In this document: one piece after another, positions 43,399 to 50,665 of the stretch
Numbering within the stretch: position 1 is the stretch's first letter
Layout of the letters: the number at the start of each line of letters is the position of its first letter
Source: Falsiroseomonas bella
GTDB taxonomy: Bacteria; Pseudomonadota; Alphaproteobacteria; Acetobacterales; Acetobacteraceae
Length of the DNA: 64,000 nucleotides
Direction: 5' to 3'
Assembly (NCBI RefSeq): GCF_003173615.1
Contig: NZ_QGNA01000001.1
Location: 1-64,000 of the forward strand
Translations under genes and position numbers: made by a program
Notes under the pieces: model-generated
Database searches by the model: none
What the model was told of the DNA's origin: nothing
What the model saw: the letters and a program-made list of their open reading frames with translations, nothing else

Positions 43399-43918
43399 GT
43401 TCGCCGCGATCGCCGCTCTCGCCGCGTCGGCTGCCAGCACGGTCACGGCGGTCGCGGGAGCGCAGCAGGCGCAGGCGGCCGGGCGGCTCCAGCGGCAGCA
43501 GGCCGAGCAGCAGGCGATGCTCTATGGCGAGCAGCGGCAGCAGGTGGCCGATGCCGCAGCGCAGGAGGCGGGAAACCGGATGGTGGCGCTCAGGCGCACC
43601 CTCGGGGCGCAGGAGGCCTATAGGGGCGCCCGCGGGCTGGCGAGCGACAGCATGGGCGCGAGCGTCCTGCGCAGCGCCAGCGAAGCCGAGCTTGCCCGCG
43701 ACCTCGATACCATCGCCATCAACGCCGGCCGTGAGCGGCGCAGCCTGGGGCTTGCGGCGAGCCGGGCTTACCTCAGCGGCGAAGCGGCGATGGCAGGCGC
43801 GCAGGGGCAGGCCCTTGCCGCGTATGGGCAGGCGTTCCGCTCCGGCGCCGACGCCCTGGGAGCGGCGCGCGGCTTCCTCTCCGGCGCGCAGCAGCCGGCG
43901 CCGAGGGGCACGCCATGA
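43391..43918 (+). CDS. Phage virion-internal-like protein
   Basis: The 175-residue Ala/Gln-rich protein opens with a hydrophobic helix (EFAAIAALAASAASTVTAVA). It continues with helical QQAQAAGRLQRQQAEQQAML, a core RMVALRRTLGAQEAYRGARGLASDSMGASV and a Gly/Ala-rich tail. This composition and the GARG-x-x-SDS-G-S motif resemble internal virion or tail-tip-associated proteins of podo- and siphoviruses. That assignment is by pattern only. Its presence without structural genes is notable. Confidence 0.55.
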   Translation: MGEFAAIAALAASAASTVTAVAGAQQAQAAGRLQRQQAEQQAMLYGEQRQQVADAAAQEAGNRMVALRRTLGAQEAYRGARGLASDSMGASVLRSASEAELARDLDTIAINAGRERRSLGLAASRAYLSGEAAMAGAQGQALAAYGQAFRSGADALGAARGFLSGAQQPAPRGTP

Positions 43919-44238
43919 AGGACGAGCACAGCGCCCGCCCGCCCCTCTGGCAAGCCGTGCGGCTGATCCATGCGGCGCTGGATGATCGCGAGACGTGCGA
44001 CCGCGACAGGGCGATTGCGCAAGCGATGCTCGGCGCGATGGAGACGGCGCGGCTTCCCTGGATCGCGGATGCCGCCGCCGACCTCGCCGAGACGGTGGCC
44101 GACCCGACCGCGGACGCCGACCTCCGGCAACACGCCTGGCGCGCGCTGGCCGAGGAACACCACGCTCAGCGCCCGATCCGCCGCGCCCTCGCCCGCGGCG
44201 CTGCGCCCTGGCTGGTGGTGGGTGGCACCGCCGCGTGA
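43915..44238 (+). CDS. Small hypothetical helical protein
   Basis: The 107-residue all-helical protein (AVRLIHAALDDRETCDRDRAIAQAMLGAMETA, ADPTADADLRQHAWRALAEEHH) resembles HEAT/ARM-like repeats in rhythm. It shares the D-R-x-x-A pattern with the protein encoded at 45704 on the other strand, which may be a distant relative. It overlaps its neighbours by 4 bp on both sides. Confidence 0.6.
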   Translation: MKDEHSARPPLWQAVRLIHAALDDRETCDRDRAIAQAMLGAMETARLPWIADAAADLAETVADPTADADLRQHAWRALAEEHHAQRPIRRALARGAAPWLVVGGTAA

Positions 44239-44468
44239 GTGTCGATCCGCCGCCCGGCCTCGACCGCGACGGCATGGCGGAATGGCGCGCTGCGTTCCAT
44301 GCGCGACGGGCTGCCATCGTCGCCGACTGTCAGACCTGGCAGGAGCGAGCCCTCCGCCTCTACGCCGCGGGCGAAACCTCGCGCGGTCTGATCGAGGCGC
44401 TCGGCCTCGAAGTGCAGGGCGAAACGGACGCGCCCTGCTTGGCCCGGAAACAGGGAGCTTCGCCGTAG
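44235..44468 (+). CDS. Small hypothetical protein, last plus-strand gene of the element
   Basis: The 77-residue hydrophilic protein (GMAEWRAAFHARRAAIVADCQTWQERALRLYAAGETSRGL) has a GTG start that overlaps the previous stop by 4 bp (GTGA). It has no recognised family. It converges on the minus-strand group with 20 bp between the stops. Confidence 0.55.
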   Translation: MSVDPPPGLDRDGMAEWRAAFHARRAAIVADCQTWQERALRLYAAGETSRGLIEALGLEVQGETDAPCLARKQGASP

Positions 44469-44488
44469 GTGAGCGCAGGGGTTCACCG

Positions 44489-45250
44489 TCACCAGTTTCG
44501 GCGCTGCGCCCACACCTCGGGGCGCCGATGCTCGCCGTGCGCCTCGTAGTGCTCGATGTCCGCGAGCAATTCGGCCACATCGGGGGGCACTGGCCCAAGG
44601 GATACCGCGAGCTTGCGCAGATCGCCGGCAGTAATTGGCCGCCCTGCCGACCTTGCCTCCGTTTCGACCTCGGCGCGGCGCTCCGCTGAGCCTGGGTAAT
44701 GCTTCCGAATGAGGCTCATCACGCCGGATGTGTAATCTTGCAGCACATACACCTTGTCCGCAGCCCGCGCCTCCCGCAGCTGCTCAGGAGAGACGCCGAG
44801 CTTTTCCAGCGAACGGAGGACTTCCCTCTTCTGTGCGTCTTGGCGCTGAAAGATGCCCGGGTCTGCCCACCGGCTCAGGCCCGCGTTGTGGTGAATGACG
44901 ACAGCGCCGAGATCAGCCGCGAAGGCTCGAAGGCGCTGCAGAACGTCCTCAGCTTCGACAACCGCGCGCCGCATCCTCGCTTCTAGCCCGAAAACCTTCA
45001 GAACCTCGAAGCGGTCGGCATTGCCGATGAGCCCGCACAACGCGCCAGCGCCGAGCAGGAGCACGGAATTCTCAGTGCGCGAATTGTCACGAATGGCGAG
45101 CTCGTGCCACGCGGTCCCGAGAAAGACGAGCGCGGCAGCATTCCAGATGAAAGCCAGCGCATGCTGCGCAACGAAAGAGATCAGCCCCCGCACTTCACCA
45201 CCGCTTCTCGAAGCCCCTTCCTGCCAATGCATCTCGAGCCAAAGTGTCAC
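44489..45250 (-). CDS. Membrane protein of unknown function (element cargo)
   Basis: The 253-residue protein has two N-terminal transmembrane helices: about 24-46 (LISFVAQHALAFIWNAAALVFLG) and about 62-78 (VLLLGAGALCGLIGNA). A long cytosolic helical region of about 160 residues follows, with LEARMRRAVVEAEDVLQRLRAFAADLG and a C-terminal DVAELLADIEHYEAHGEH. The family is not recognised. Codon use is less extreme in GC than in neighbours. Lone genes at this place in satellites often encode immunity or defence functions; that is inference. Confidence 0.6.
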   Translation of the reverse strand: MTLWLEMHWQEGASRSGGEVRGLISFVAQHALAFIWNAAALVFLGTAWHELAIRDNSRTENSVLLLGAGALCGLIGNADRFEVLKVFGLEARMRRAVVEAEDVLQRLRAFAADLGAVVIHHNAGLSRWADPGIFQRQDAQKREVLRSLEKLGVSPEQLREARAADKVYVLQDYTSGVMSLIRKHYPGSAERRAEVETEARSAGRPITAGDLRKLAVSLGPVPPDVAELLADIEHYEAHGEHRRPEVWAQRRNW

Positions 45251-45283
45251 GCCTGCGGCCGCCGATGAGGGAGGCGCGGGCGG

Positions 45284-45664
45284 TCAGTCGCTCCCGCGGC
45301 CATCCGCGGCAGCCGCAGCCGCGAGGCGCCCCCTGAGCTTCTCCCAGGCCGCATAGACGTCTGATCCGAAGTCGCTCAGCGCATGCGCCGCATGCTCATT
45401 CAGCCAGAGCCCGCCATTCTCCCGCGGCTTCGCGAGGCCTGGCAGAACGCCAGCCTTCAGCAGCGCGTCTGCCTCGGCATGCGTGATCGGGTTCGGCTCG
45501 TCGCTCCCCTTGCGCAGCACGTAGCCGCTCGGATCGGCCCGGCGCCGACCGTCATCCCGATCCCATGCGACAGACCACGCCTGGAAGCCTCCCTCGACCC
45601 GCCACGGCTGCCTCAGCAGCGCCAGCAAAGCCTCAGGGATCACCGGAGGTGTGCGATCAGTCAT
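45284..45664 (-). CDS. Hypothetical protein (element cargo)
   Basis: The 126-residue soluble protein contains WRVEGGFQAWSVAWDRDDG and YVLRKGSDEPNPITHAEADALLKAGVLPGLAKP. It has beta-strands in the first half and helices in the second, and no family match is known to me. It sits between two other minus-strand genes with gaps of about 35-40 bp and may share a transcript with them. Confidence 0.55.
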   Translation of the reverse strand: MTDRTPPVIPEALLALLRQPWRVEGGFQAWSVAWDRDDGRRRADPSGYVLRKGSDEPNPITHAEADALLKAGVLPGLAKPRENGGLWLNEHAAHALSDFGSDVYAAWEKLRGRLAAAAAADGRGSD

Positions 45665-45703
45665 GCTGCTCCCCTGCTATGCGCGCCCTATGGCCGCCCC
45701 TCG

Positions 45704-46069
45704 CTACTGCTTCGTCTCCGGCACCACCGGCCAGCGGCTCACGTCAGCCCCGGCGCCCGCAAGCTGCTTGCTGAACGCCTGCAGAGCCTCGCGCGCCCTC
45801 TGCCGAAGCGTGGCATCTTCCCCGTTGCGGGCGATGTCCGCCAGATCGGCGAGGGCAAACGGAATGTCCATCCGCGCGTCAGCCCGCTCCCGATCTAGAA
45901 GCGTCCGCGCAAGATCCCGGTCAGCCGGGGCGGCTGAGGCATCAGACGCGACTTCCTCCAAGAGGGCGATGAACCGTCGGGAGGCATCCAGCCGCACCTC
46001 ATTCGACGCGTCATCATCAGCCATCGCCTGAACCAGAAGAGCCGCCTCAGCCAACCGCCTATCCGCCAT
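45704..46069 (-). CDS. Small helical hypothetical protein (element cargo)
   Basis: The 121-residue protein from the ATG at 46069 (MADRRLAEAALLVQAMADDD) is wholly helical with a repeating pattern DxxRRFIALLEEVASD, ADRDLARTLLDRERAD, DATLRQRAREALQAFSKQ. This suggests HEAT-like repeats. The open frame upstream to 46201 reads as non-coding. The family is not known. It is the first gene of the minus-strand group and its promoter region contains no obvious -10. Confidence 0.55.
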   Translation of the reverse strand: MADRRLAEAALLVQAMADDDASNEVRLDASRRFIALLEEVASDASAAPADRDLARTLLDRERADARMDIPFALADLADIARNGEDATLRQRAREALQAFSKQLAGAGADVSRWPVVPETKQ

Positions 46070-46319
46070 CCGTCGCCACGCTCCAGCCCCAGGGCTGCCC
46101 CAGACTACAGGGAGCCAATGCCAACTGCGCGACAATTCATTCCGCGCGCAGGAGGGCAGCCGGTCAGAGAGAGCAAATCGTGCGCGGGAGAGGCGCGACA
46201 CGCTGCGGCGCCATTTTTCAACCCCTGCCCCTCCGCTCCCGCATCGCGCTCGAGGCCCCCGGGGAGGGGTCGCGGGCAGCGCGCCGGCGGCCGGGGCGAG
46301 ACGCGGCGCGCGATGCGCT

Positions 46320-46378
46320 GTCCGGTCAGGCGCCCGCGCGCGTCCGGTCAGGCCGTCCGTCCGGTCAATGTCCGGTCA
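46320..46378. repeat. Right arm-type integrase sites (GTCCGGTCA)
   Basis: Four direct copies of GTCCGGTCA lie at 46320-46328, 46342-46350, 46359-46367 and 46370-46378. The last two form GTCCGGTCAATGTCCGGTCA, identical to 34344-34363 at the other end. The rest of the interval 46070-46448 has no gene. Confidence 0.75.
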
Positions 46379-46448
46379 GCCGAAATCGACACCGCACTAA
46401 CCCGCGCGGGACGACCTCGCTTAACGCCTTGATATGCCTGAGTTTTTC

Positions 46449-46503
46449 GATGGTAGCGGCGAGCGGACTTGAACCGCTGACCCCGGCATTATGAGTGCCG
46501 TGC
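46449..46503. repeat. attR: 55-bp copy within tRNA-Met
   Basis: The copy is identical to 34163-34217. It covers the tRNA from the anticodon arm to CCA, so insertion rebuilt a complete tRNA gene on this side. The crossover lies somewhere within this identity block. Confidence 0.9.
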
Positions 46504-46527
46504 TCTAACCAGCTGAGCTACGCCGCC
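46451..46527 (-). tRNA. tRNA-Met (anticodon CAT)
   Basis: The 77-nt elongator-type tRNA has acceptor stem GGCGGCG/CGCCGCT (G1-U72 wobble), D-arm GCTC..GAGC and anticodon stem CGGCA/TGCCG. The loop contains CAT at 46491-46493 (complement), the T-arm has GTTCAAG, and CCA is encoded. The first base pair and general sequence are not those of initiator tRNA. It is the integration site of the element. Confidence 0.95.
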
Positions 46528-46602
46528 CCAAGGGCGAACCCCGCGCGGGGGAGCCGTCGCCTAGCGCCCGGCACCCCGCATTGTCAACCGCGCCGGCCGC
46601 CT

Positions 46603-47667
46603 TCACGCCGCGCGCAGGAAGCCGCCGGCCAGCACGCGGTCGCCGTCATAGACCACGCAGGCCTGGCCGGGTGCCGCGACATTCGGCTCGGCGAGCCGCA
46701 CGCGCATCACGCCTTCCTCGGCGTCCCAGGCCACCGTGGCGGCGCGCGGCGCTTCGCGGCCGCGGAGCTTCACCTGGGCGGCGATCGGCGCGGCGGGGGG
46801 CGGGATCAGCCAGTTCACCTCGACCGCCGTCACCTCCTGCTTCGGCAGGGATTCGCGGGGGGCGACCACGATGCGCCGGCGCGTCGCGTCCACGGCGGAG
46901 ACGTAGAGCCGCTCGCCGCCGCCGATTCCGATGCCGCGGCCCTGCCCCACCGTGTAGCGGCCGATGCCGCGATGGGTGCCGAGCACGCGGCCGGCCTCGT
47001 CCACGATCTCGCCGGGCTCCGCCGTCTCCGGGCGCAGCTTCGCCACCGTCTCGGCGTAGTGGCCGGAGGGGACGAAGCAGATGTCCTGGCTGTCCGGCTT
47101 CTGCGCCACCTTCAGGCCGAGACGATCCGCCACGGCGCGCACCGCCGCCTTGTCCGGCATGTCGCCGAGCGGGAAGCGCGCAAAGTCGAGCTGCTCGCGG
47201 GTGGTGAGCGCGAGGAAATAGGACTGGTCGCGCGCGGGATCGGCGGCGCGGTGGAGCTCCGGGCCGTTCGCGCCCTCCACGCGCCGGGCGTAGTGGCCGG
47301 TGGCTAGCGCCTCGCAGCCGAGGTCGCGGGCAAGCTCCACAAGGTCGCGGAACTTCACCGTCTGGTTGCAGCGGATGCAGGGGATCGGCGTCTCGCCGCG
47401 GGCGTAGCTGTCGGCGAAGTCCTCGATGACCGCGGCTCGGAAGCGCGCCTCCCGGTCCAGCACGTAGTGCGGGATGTCGAGCGCATCGGCGACGCTGCGG
47501 GCATCGTGGATGTCCTGCCCGGCGCAGCAGGCGCCCTTCTTCTGCACCGCGGCGCCGTGGTCGTAGAGCTGCAGCGTGGCGCCGACCACCTCGTGGCCCG
47601 CTTCCTTCAGCAGGCCGGCGACGACGGAGGAGTCCACGCCGCCCGACATGGCAACCAGGACCCTCAT
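46603..47667 (-). CDS. mnmA: tRNA-specific 2-thiouridylase MnmA
   Basis: This 354-residue cytosolic enzyme thiolates U34 of tRNA-Lys/Glu/Gln with sulfur from a cysteine desulfurase. It has the PP-loop SGGVDSSV at about residue 8, a catalytic Cys in PCIRCNQTVKF and the second Cys in SQDICFVPSG. A C-terminal beta-barrel ends RVLAGGFLRAA. The ATG at 47667 overlaps the tenA stop by 4 bp. Clustering with two cysteine desulfurases and a ferredoxin fits the sulfur-relay role. Confidence 0.95.
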   Translation of the reverse strand: MRVLVAMSGGVDSSVVAGLLKEAGHEVVGATLQLYDHGAAVQKKGACCAGQDIHDARSVADALDIPHYVLDREARFRAAVIEDFADSYARGETPIPCIRCNQTVKFRDLVELARDLGCEALATGHYARRVEGANGPELHRAADPARDQSYFLALTTREQLDFARFPLGDMPDKAAVRAVADRLGLKVAQKPDSQDICFVPSGHYAETVAKLRPETAEPGEIVDEAGRVLGTHRGIGRYTVGQGRGIGIGGGERLYVSAVDATRRRIVVAPRESLPKQEVTAVEVNWLIPPPAAPIAAQVKLRGREAPRAATVAWDAEEGVMRVRLAEPNVAAPGQACVVYDGDRVLAGGFLRAA

Positions 47668-48350
47668 CCGCGGAGGCCCATCTGCCAGAAATCGGCCTCC
47701 AGCCGCGCGGCCTTCGCGAAGTCGGCGCTGAGCGCGGCGAAGCGCGCCGCGCCGCCATGGCTCTCGCCCAGCGTGTCGAGCCGCGCGGCGGCGCCACGCG
47801 CCAGCGCCTGGTACTCGTCGCCGGCATACATCGCGATCCAGGATTCGTAGGGATTGCCCTCGTGCCGCCGCGTCGGGCTCGCCTCGATGGCGAGTGCGAT
47901 CTCGCCATAGCCCGCCGTGCAGGGCGCGAGCGCGACTTCCAGGTCCAAGATGTCGCCGGCGATGCCGCGGTCCAGCACCCAGCGGGTGTAGGCGACGGTT
48001 TCGGCGGCTTCCGGCTCGGCCAGGATCGCGTCCTCCGCGATGCCCCACTCGGCGCAGTAGCCGACATGCAGCGTCATCTCGTGCAGCAGCGCCTGGATGG
48101 CGCCGGCCTTCTCGCGGAAGGCGGCGAGGCTTTCGGCCTTGTAGGCGGCGAGCGCGAAGGCGCGCACGAACTGGACGAGGAACAGGTAGTCCTGCACCAG
48201 GTAGCGCTTGAAGGCGGGCAGCGGCAGCGAGCCGTCGGCGAGGCCCTGCACGAAGGGATGCCAGGTGTAGGCCCGCCAGTCGGCCGCGTTGGCCTGCTTC
48301 AGGCGGCGATAGAGGCCGGTGGCGGAGCCGTAAGGGGTGGTGTCGTTCAT
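47664..48350 (-). CDS. tenA: TenA-family thiaminase II-like protein
   Basis: The 228-residue all-helical protein salvages thiamine pyrimidine (aminopyrimidine aminohydrolase) in known members. WHPFVQGLADGSLPLPAFKRYLVQDYLFL contains the Asp of the family. The Cys lies in LAPCTAGYGEIAL (about 130-140), and NPYESWIAMYAGDEYQ leads the C-terminal helix. The ATG at 48350 is preferred to an upstream start seven codons earlier. It is translationally coupled to mnmA. Confidence 0.9.
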   Translation of the reverse strand: MNDTTPYGSATGLYRRLKQANAADWRAYTWHPFVQGLADGSLPLPAFKRYLVQDYLFLVQFVRAFALAAYKAESLAAFREKAGAIQALLHEMTLHVGYCAEWGIAEDAILAEPEAAETVAYTRWVLDRGIAGDILDLEVALAPCTAGYGEIALAIEASPTRRHEGNPYESWIAMYAGDEYQALARGAAARLDTLGESHGGAARFAALSADFAKAARLEADFWQMGLRG

Positions 48351-48409
48351 GTCAGGTCGTGCGGCCCCCACCCCGACCAGCCTGCGGCCTCCGACGCCCG
48401 TGGCGTCGA

Positions 48410-48428
48410 AGCCCCCGCAAGCGGGGGA
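48410..48428. repeat. Dispersed GC palindrome upstream of tenA
   Basis: GCCCCCGC-AA-GCGGGGGA forms a stem of about eight base pairs. It is part of a longer element (48366-48432) that starts CCCCCACCCCG and ends GGGGGAGGGAG, as does the copy at 19221-19257. It lies in the 87-bp gap between the ferredoxin and tenA genes. Confidence 0.6.
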
Positions 48429-48437
48429 GGGAGTGGG

Positions 48438-48767
48438 TCACCCCAGGGCGTTGCGGGTGCCGGCGGGGAGCTTCACCACCAGCCCGTCCAGCGCCTCGGT
48501 CATGATGATCTGGCAGCCGAGACGGCTGGTCTCCTGCAGGTCGAAGGCGAGGTCGAGCATGTCCTCCTCGTCTTCCGTCGGCTTGCTCAGCTTGCCGAAC
48601 CAGGCGCCGTCCACCACCACATGGCAGGTGGAGCAGGCGAGGCTGCCCTCGCAGGCACCCTCGATGTCCACGCCGTGCTTGTGCGCGATCTCCAGCACGG
48701 AGAGGCCGAGCGGCGCGTCCACTTCCTTGCGCGTCCCGTCGCGCTCGACGAAAGTCATCTTCGGCAT
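48438..48767 (-). CDS. fdx: Adrenodoxin-type 2Fe-2S ferredoxin
   Basis: This 109-residue Isc-type ferredoxin has cluster Cys in [14 protein letters not shown] (about 39-48) and a fourth in [12 protein letters not shown] (about 84). It donates electrons in Fe-S cluster assembly. It is the third gene after the two desulfurases, 8 bp downstream of the IscS-like gene. The short C-terminus without extra domains is normal. Confidence 0.92.
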   Translation of the reverse strand: MPKMTFVERDGTRKEVDAPLGLSVLEIAHKHGVDIEGACEGSLACSTCHVVVDGAWFGKLSKPTEDEEDMLDLAFDLQETSRLGCQIIMTEALDGLVVKLPAGTRNALG

Positions 48768-48775
48768 TGCCAGCC

Positions 48776-49987
48776 CTACTCCGCCGCGCCCGCCGACCCG
48801 GCCAGGACGCTGTCCAATGACGCAACGGCCCGGCGCCAGGCGGCGCCGAGCGCCGCGGCGGCCAGGTCCACCTCGGCGGGGGAGGTAAAGCGGCCGATCC
48901 CGATCCGCAAGGTGGCGCGCGCCTGCGCCTCCGGAAGGCCGAGCGCCTGCAGCACATGGGAGGGCTCGACCTCCGCCGAGGAACAGGCGGAGCCGGTGGA
49001 GACGCAGATCTCGGGCGCCGCCTCCATGATCTGCTGCGCGGTGACGCCGCCGGGGAAGGCGAGGGAGAGGTTGCCGGCCACGCGCCGCTCGCGGTCGGCA
49101 TTCACGACGATCCCGGGCACCTCGGCCTGGATCGCCGCCAGGAACCGGTCGCGCTGCGCGGCCATGCGGCCGGTATCCAGCGCCATCTCCTGCGCGGCGA
49201 TCCGGCAGGCCTCGCCGAGGCCGACGATCAGCGGCGCCGGCAGCGTGCCGGAGCGCAGGCCCCGCTCCTGCCCGCCGCCGGAGAAGAGTGGCGCGAGCCG
49301 CACCCGCGGACGACGGCGGACGTAGAGGGCGCCGATCCCCTTCGGCCCGTAGAGCTTGTGGCCGGAGATGGAGAGCAGGTCCGCACGGATCGCGCCCACG
49401 TCGAGCGGGATGCGGCCGCAGCCCTGCGCCGCGTCCGTGTGGAACAGAGCGCCATGCCGCTTGGCGATGGCGCCGATCGCGGCGAGGTCCTGGATCACGC
49501 CGATCTCGTTGTTCACCGCCATGACGGAGACGAGCAGCGTCGGCGCCTCGGCAAGCGTTTCCTCAAGCCGGTGGAGGTCGAGTAGGCCGTCGGGGCGGAC
49601 CGGCAGGATCACGGGCGCAAAGCCCTCGGCGCCAAGGTCGCGCACGCTTTCGAGGACGCATTTGTGCTCGGTGGCGAGGGTGACGACACGCAGCCGCTCC
49701 GTGCCCTGCGCCTTCGCGAAGCGCGCCGCGCCCTTGATGGCCAGGTTGTTGGATTCCGTGGCGCCTGAGGTGAACAGGATTTCCGACGGCTCGGCCCCGA
49801 CCAGCGCCGCGACATGGCCGCGTGCTTCCTCCACCGCGGCCTCCGCCGCGCGGCCCATTGCGTGCTCGACCGAGCCGGGGTTCGCAAAATTCTGCTCCCA
49901 CCAGGGGCGCATGGCGGCCAGCACGCGCGGGTCCACCGGCGTGGTCGCATGGTTGTCGAGGTAGATCGGGCGGTTGGGCCGGCTCAT
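48776..49987 (-). CDS. iscS: Cysteine desulfurase, IscS-type
   Basis: The 403-residue PLP enzyme mobilises sulfur from cysteine. It has an N-terminal [14 protein letters not shown], His in ATEHKCVLE, the PLP Lys in [10 protein letters not shown] (about 204) and the sulfur-accepting Cys in [17 protein letters not shown] (about 325), with the long active loop of group I enzymes. It is a likely sulfur source for MnmA and for Fe-S assembly. The scaffold gene iscU is not in this cluster. Confidence 0.93.
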   Translation of the reverse strand: MSRPNRPIYLDNHATTPVDPRVLAAMRPWWEQNFANPGSVEHAMGRAAEAAVEEARGHVAALVGAEPSEILFTSGATESNNLAIKGAARFAKAQGTERLRVVTLATEHKCVLESVRDLGAEGFAPVILPVRPDGLLDLHRLEETLAEAPTLLVSVMAVNNEIGVIQDLAAIGAIAKRHGALFHTDAAQGCGRIPLDVGAIRADLLSISGHKLYGPKGIGALYVRRRPRVRLAPLFSGGGQERGLRSGTLPAPLIVGLGEACRIAAQEMALDTGRMAAQRDRFLAAIQAEVPGIVVNADRERRVAGNLSLAFPGGVTAQQIMEAAPEICVSTGSACSSAEVEPSHVLQALGLPEAQARATLRIGIGRFTSPAEVDLAAAALGAAWRRAVASLDSVLAGSAGAAE

Positions 49988-50028
49988 CGGGGCCTATGTG
50001 GCGCGGGCGGGCGGCCGGGTGAAGTGCG

Positions 50029-50361
50029 TCAGAAGTGGCTCAGCACCTCGTCCAGCGCACGCTGCACCCGCCGCCTGGCCTCTTCGTCGCCGGCGAGGGA
50101 GGCAATGGCGGGGCCGAGGCGGTCCGCGGCAATGTCGGTGATCTCGAACGGGTTCAGGAACACGTCCTGGCCCTCGACCGCGAAGCCCGGCGTCAGCCAG
50201 TCCAGTTCCAGCCTGCCGCGCGGCAGGGCCGAGCGGAGGGCGAGCGCAGCGACCAGCCGCGTCTCAAGGGCGGCGAAGCGGTCGGACTGGATGACGAGCA
50301 GATAGGGTCGCGAGCGGCCGCTGCGGGGGCTCGGGTTCCGATGGATGTCGAACTGCGCCAC
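50029..50361 (-). CDS. ccdB: CcdB-family toxin
   Basis: The 110-residue protein MAQFDIHRNPSPRSGRSRPY, followed by LLVIQSDRFAALETRLVAAL, matches the CcdB toxin family. Characterised CcdB poisons DNA gyrase through its C-terminal Trp-Gly-Phe. Here the C-terminus is LDEVLSHF, lacking Trp-Gly but keeping Phe, so gyrase targeting is uncertain. It is encoded 9 bp after its antitoxin, inside the cysteine desulfurase cluster. Confidence 0.9.
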   Translation of the reverse strand: MAQFDIHRNPSPRSGRSRPYLLVIQSDRFAALETRLVAALALRSALPRGRLELDWLTPGFAVEGQDVFLNPFEITDIAADRLGPAIASLAGDEEARRRVQRALDEVLSHF

Positions 50362-50370
50362 GGGCGCGCG

Positions 50371-50616
50371 CTACAGGCGCGACAGATCGTCGCCGAAGGT
50401 GCCGTGCTCGCGCGTCATGGCGTTCAACGCATCCAGGGTGCGCGCGAGCCGCTCATCCTCGTCCCGCCGCCGCGCCTCTTCCCGCGCCACGAAGCCGGAC
50501 AGCAGTTCCTCAACCGTCCCGCTGAGGTTGCCGGTACAGGCGCGGGCGCGCTGGACGAGATCCGCCGGCAGCGAGAGGTTCACCGCCTGGCGCTTCGCCT
50601 TGCCCTCATGGCCCAT
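50371..50616 (-). CDS. ccdA: CcdA-family antitoxin
   Basis: This 81-residue antitoxin has an N-terminal ribbon-helix-helix DNA-binding part (KRQAVNLSLPADLVQRAR). A flexible Arg/Glu/Asp-rich C-terminal tail (AREEARRRDEDERLARTLDA) would wrap the toxin. GGGAGG lies a few bases before the ATG. The pair would repress its own promoter. It lies 49 bp after the first desulfurase gene. Confidence 0.9.
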   Translation of the reverse strand: MGHEGKAKRQAVNLSLPADLVQRARACTGNLSGTVEELLSGFVAREEARRRDEDERLARTLDALNAMTREHGTFGDDLSRL

Positions 50617-50665
50617 GGGAGCCTCCCTGCGCAGCCATGCGCATAAGCTGGGCCGCGGCCCCGCC

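Larger units (their letters stand above)
34163..46503. mobile_element. Integrated element in tRNA-Met, phage-satellite-like
   Basis: The unit is bounded by identical 55-bp direct repeats (34163-34217 and 46449-46503) and has a period of 12,286 bp. The right copy is part of an intact tRNA-Met gene; the left is only its 3' part. A tyrosine integrase lies next to the left end, and GTCCGGTCA repeats lie inside both ends. The plus-strand genes from 36392 to 44468 are tightly packed and mostly overlap by 4 bp. They include a primase, an AAA ATPase, HTH regulators, a small-terminase-like protein and a virion-internal-like protein. No large terminase, portal, major capsid or tail genes are seen, and no conjugation genes. 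A satellite depending on a helper phage is the best reading; a decayed prophage is the alternative. Confidence 0.85.

Noticed and set aside
34163-46503. Complete prophage or integrative conjugative element
   Set aside because: No capsid, portal, large terminase, tail, lysis, relaxase or type IV secretion genes are seen.
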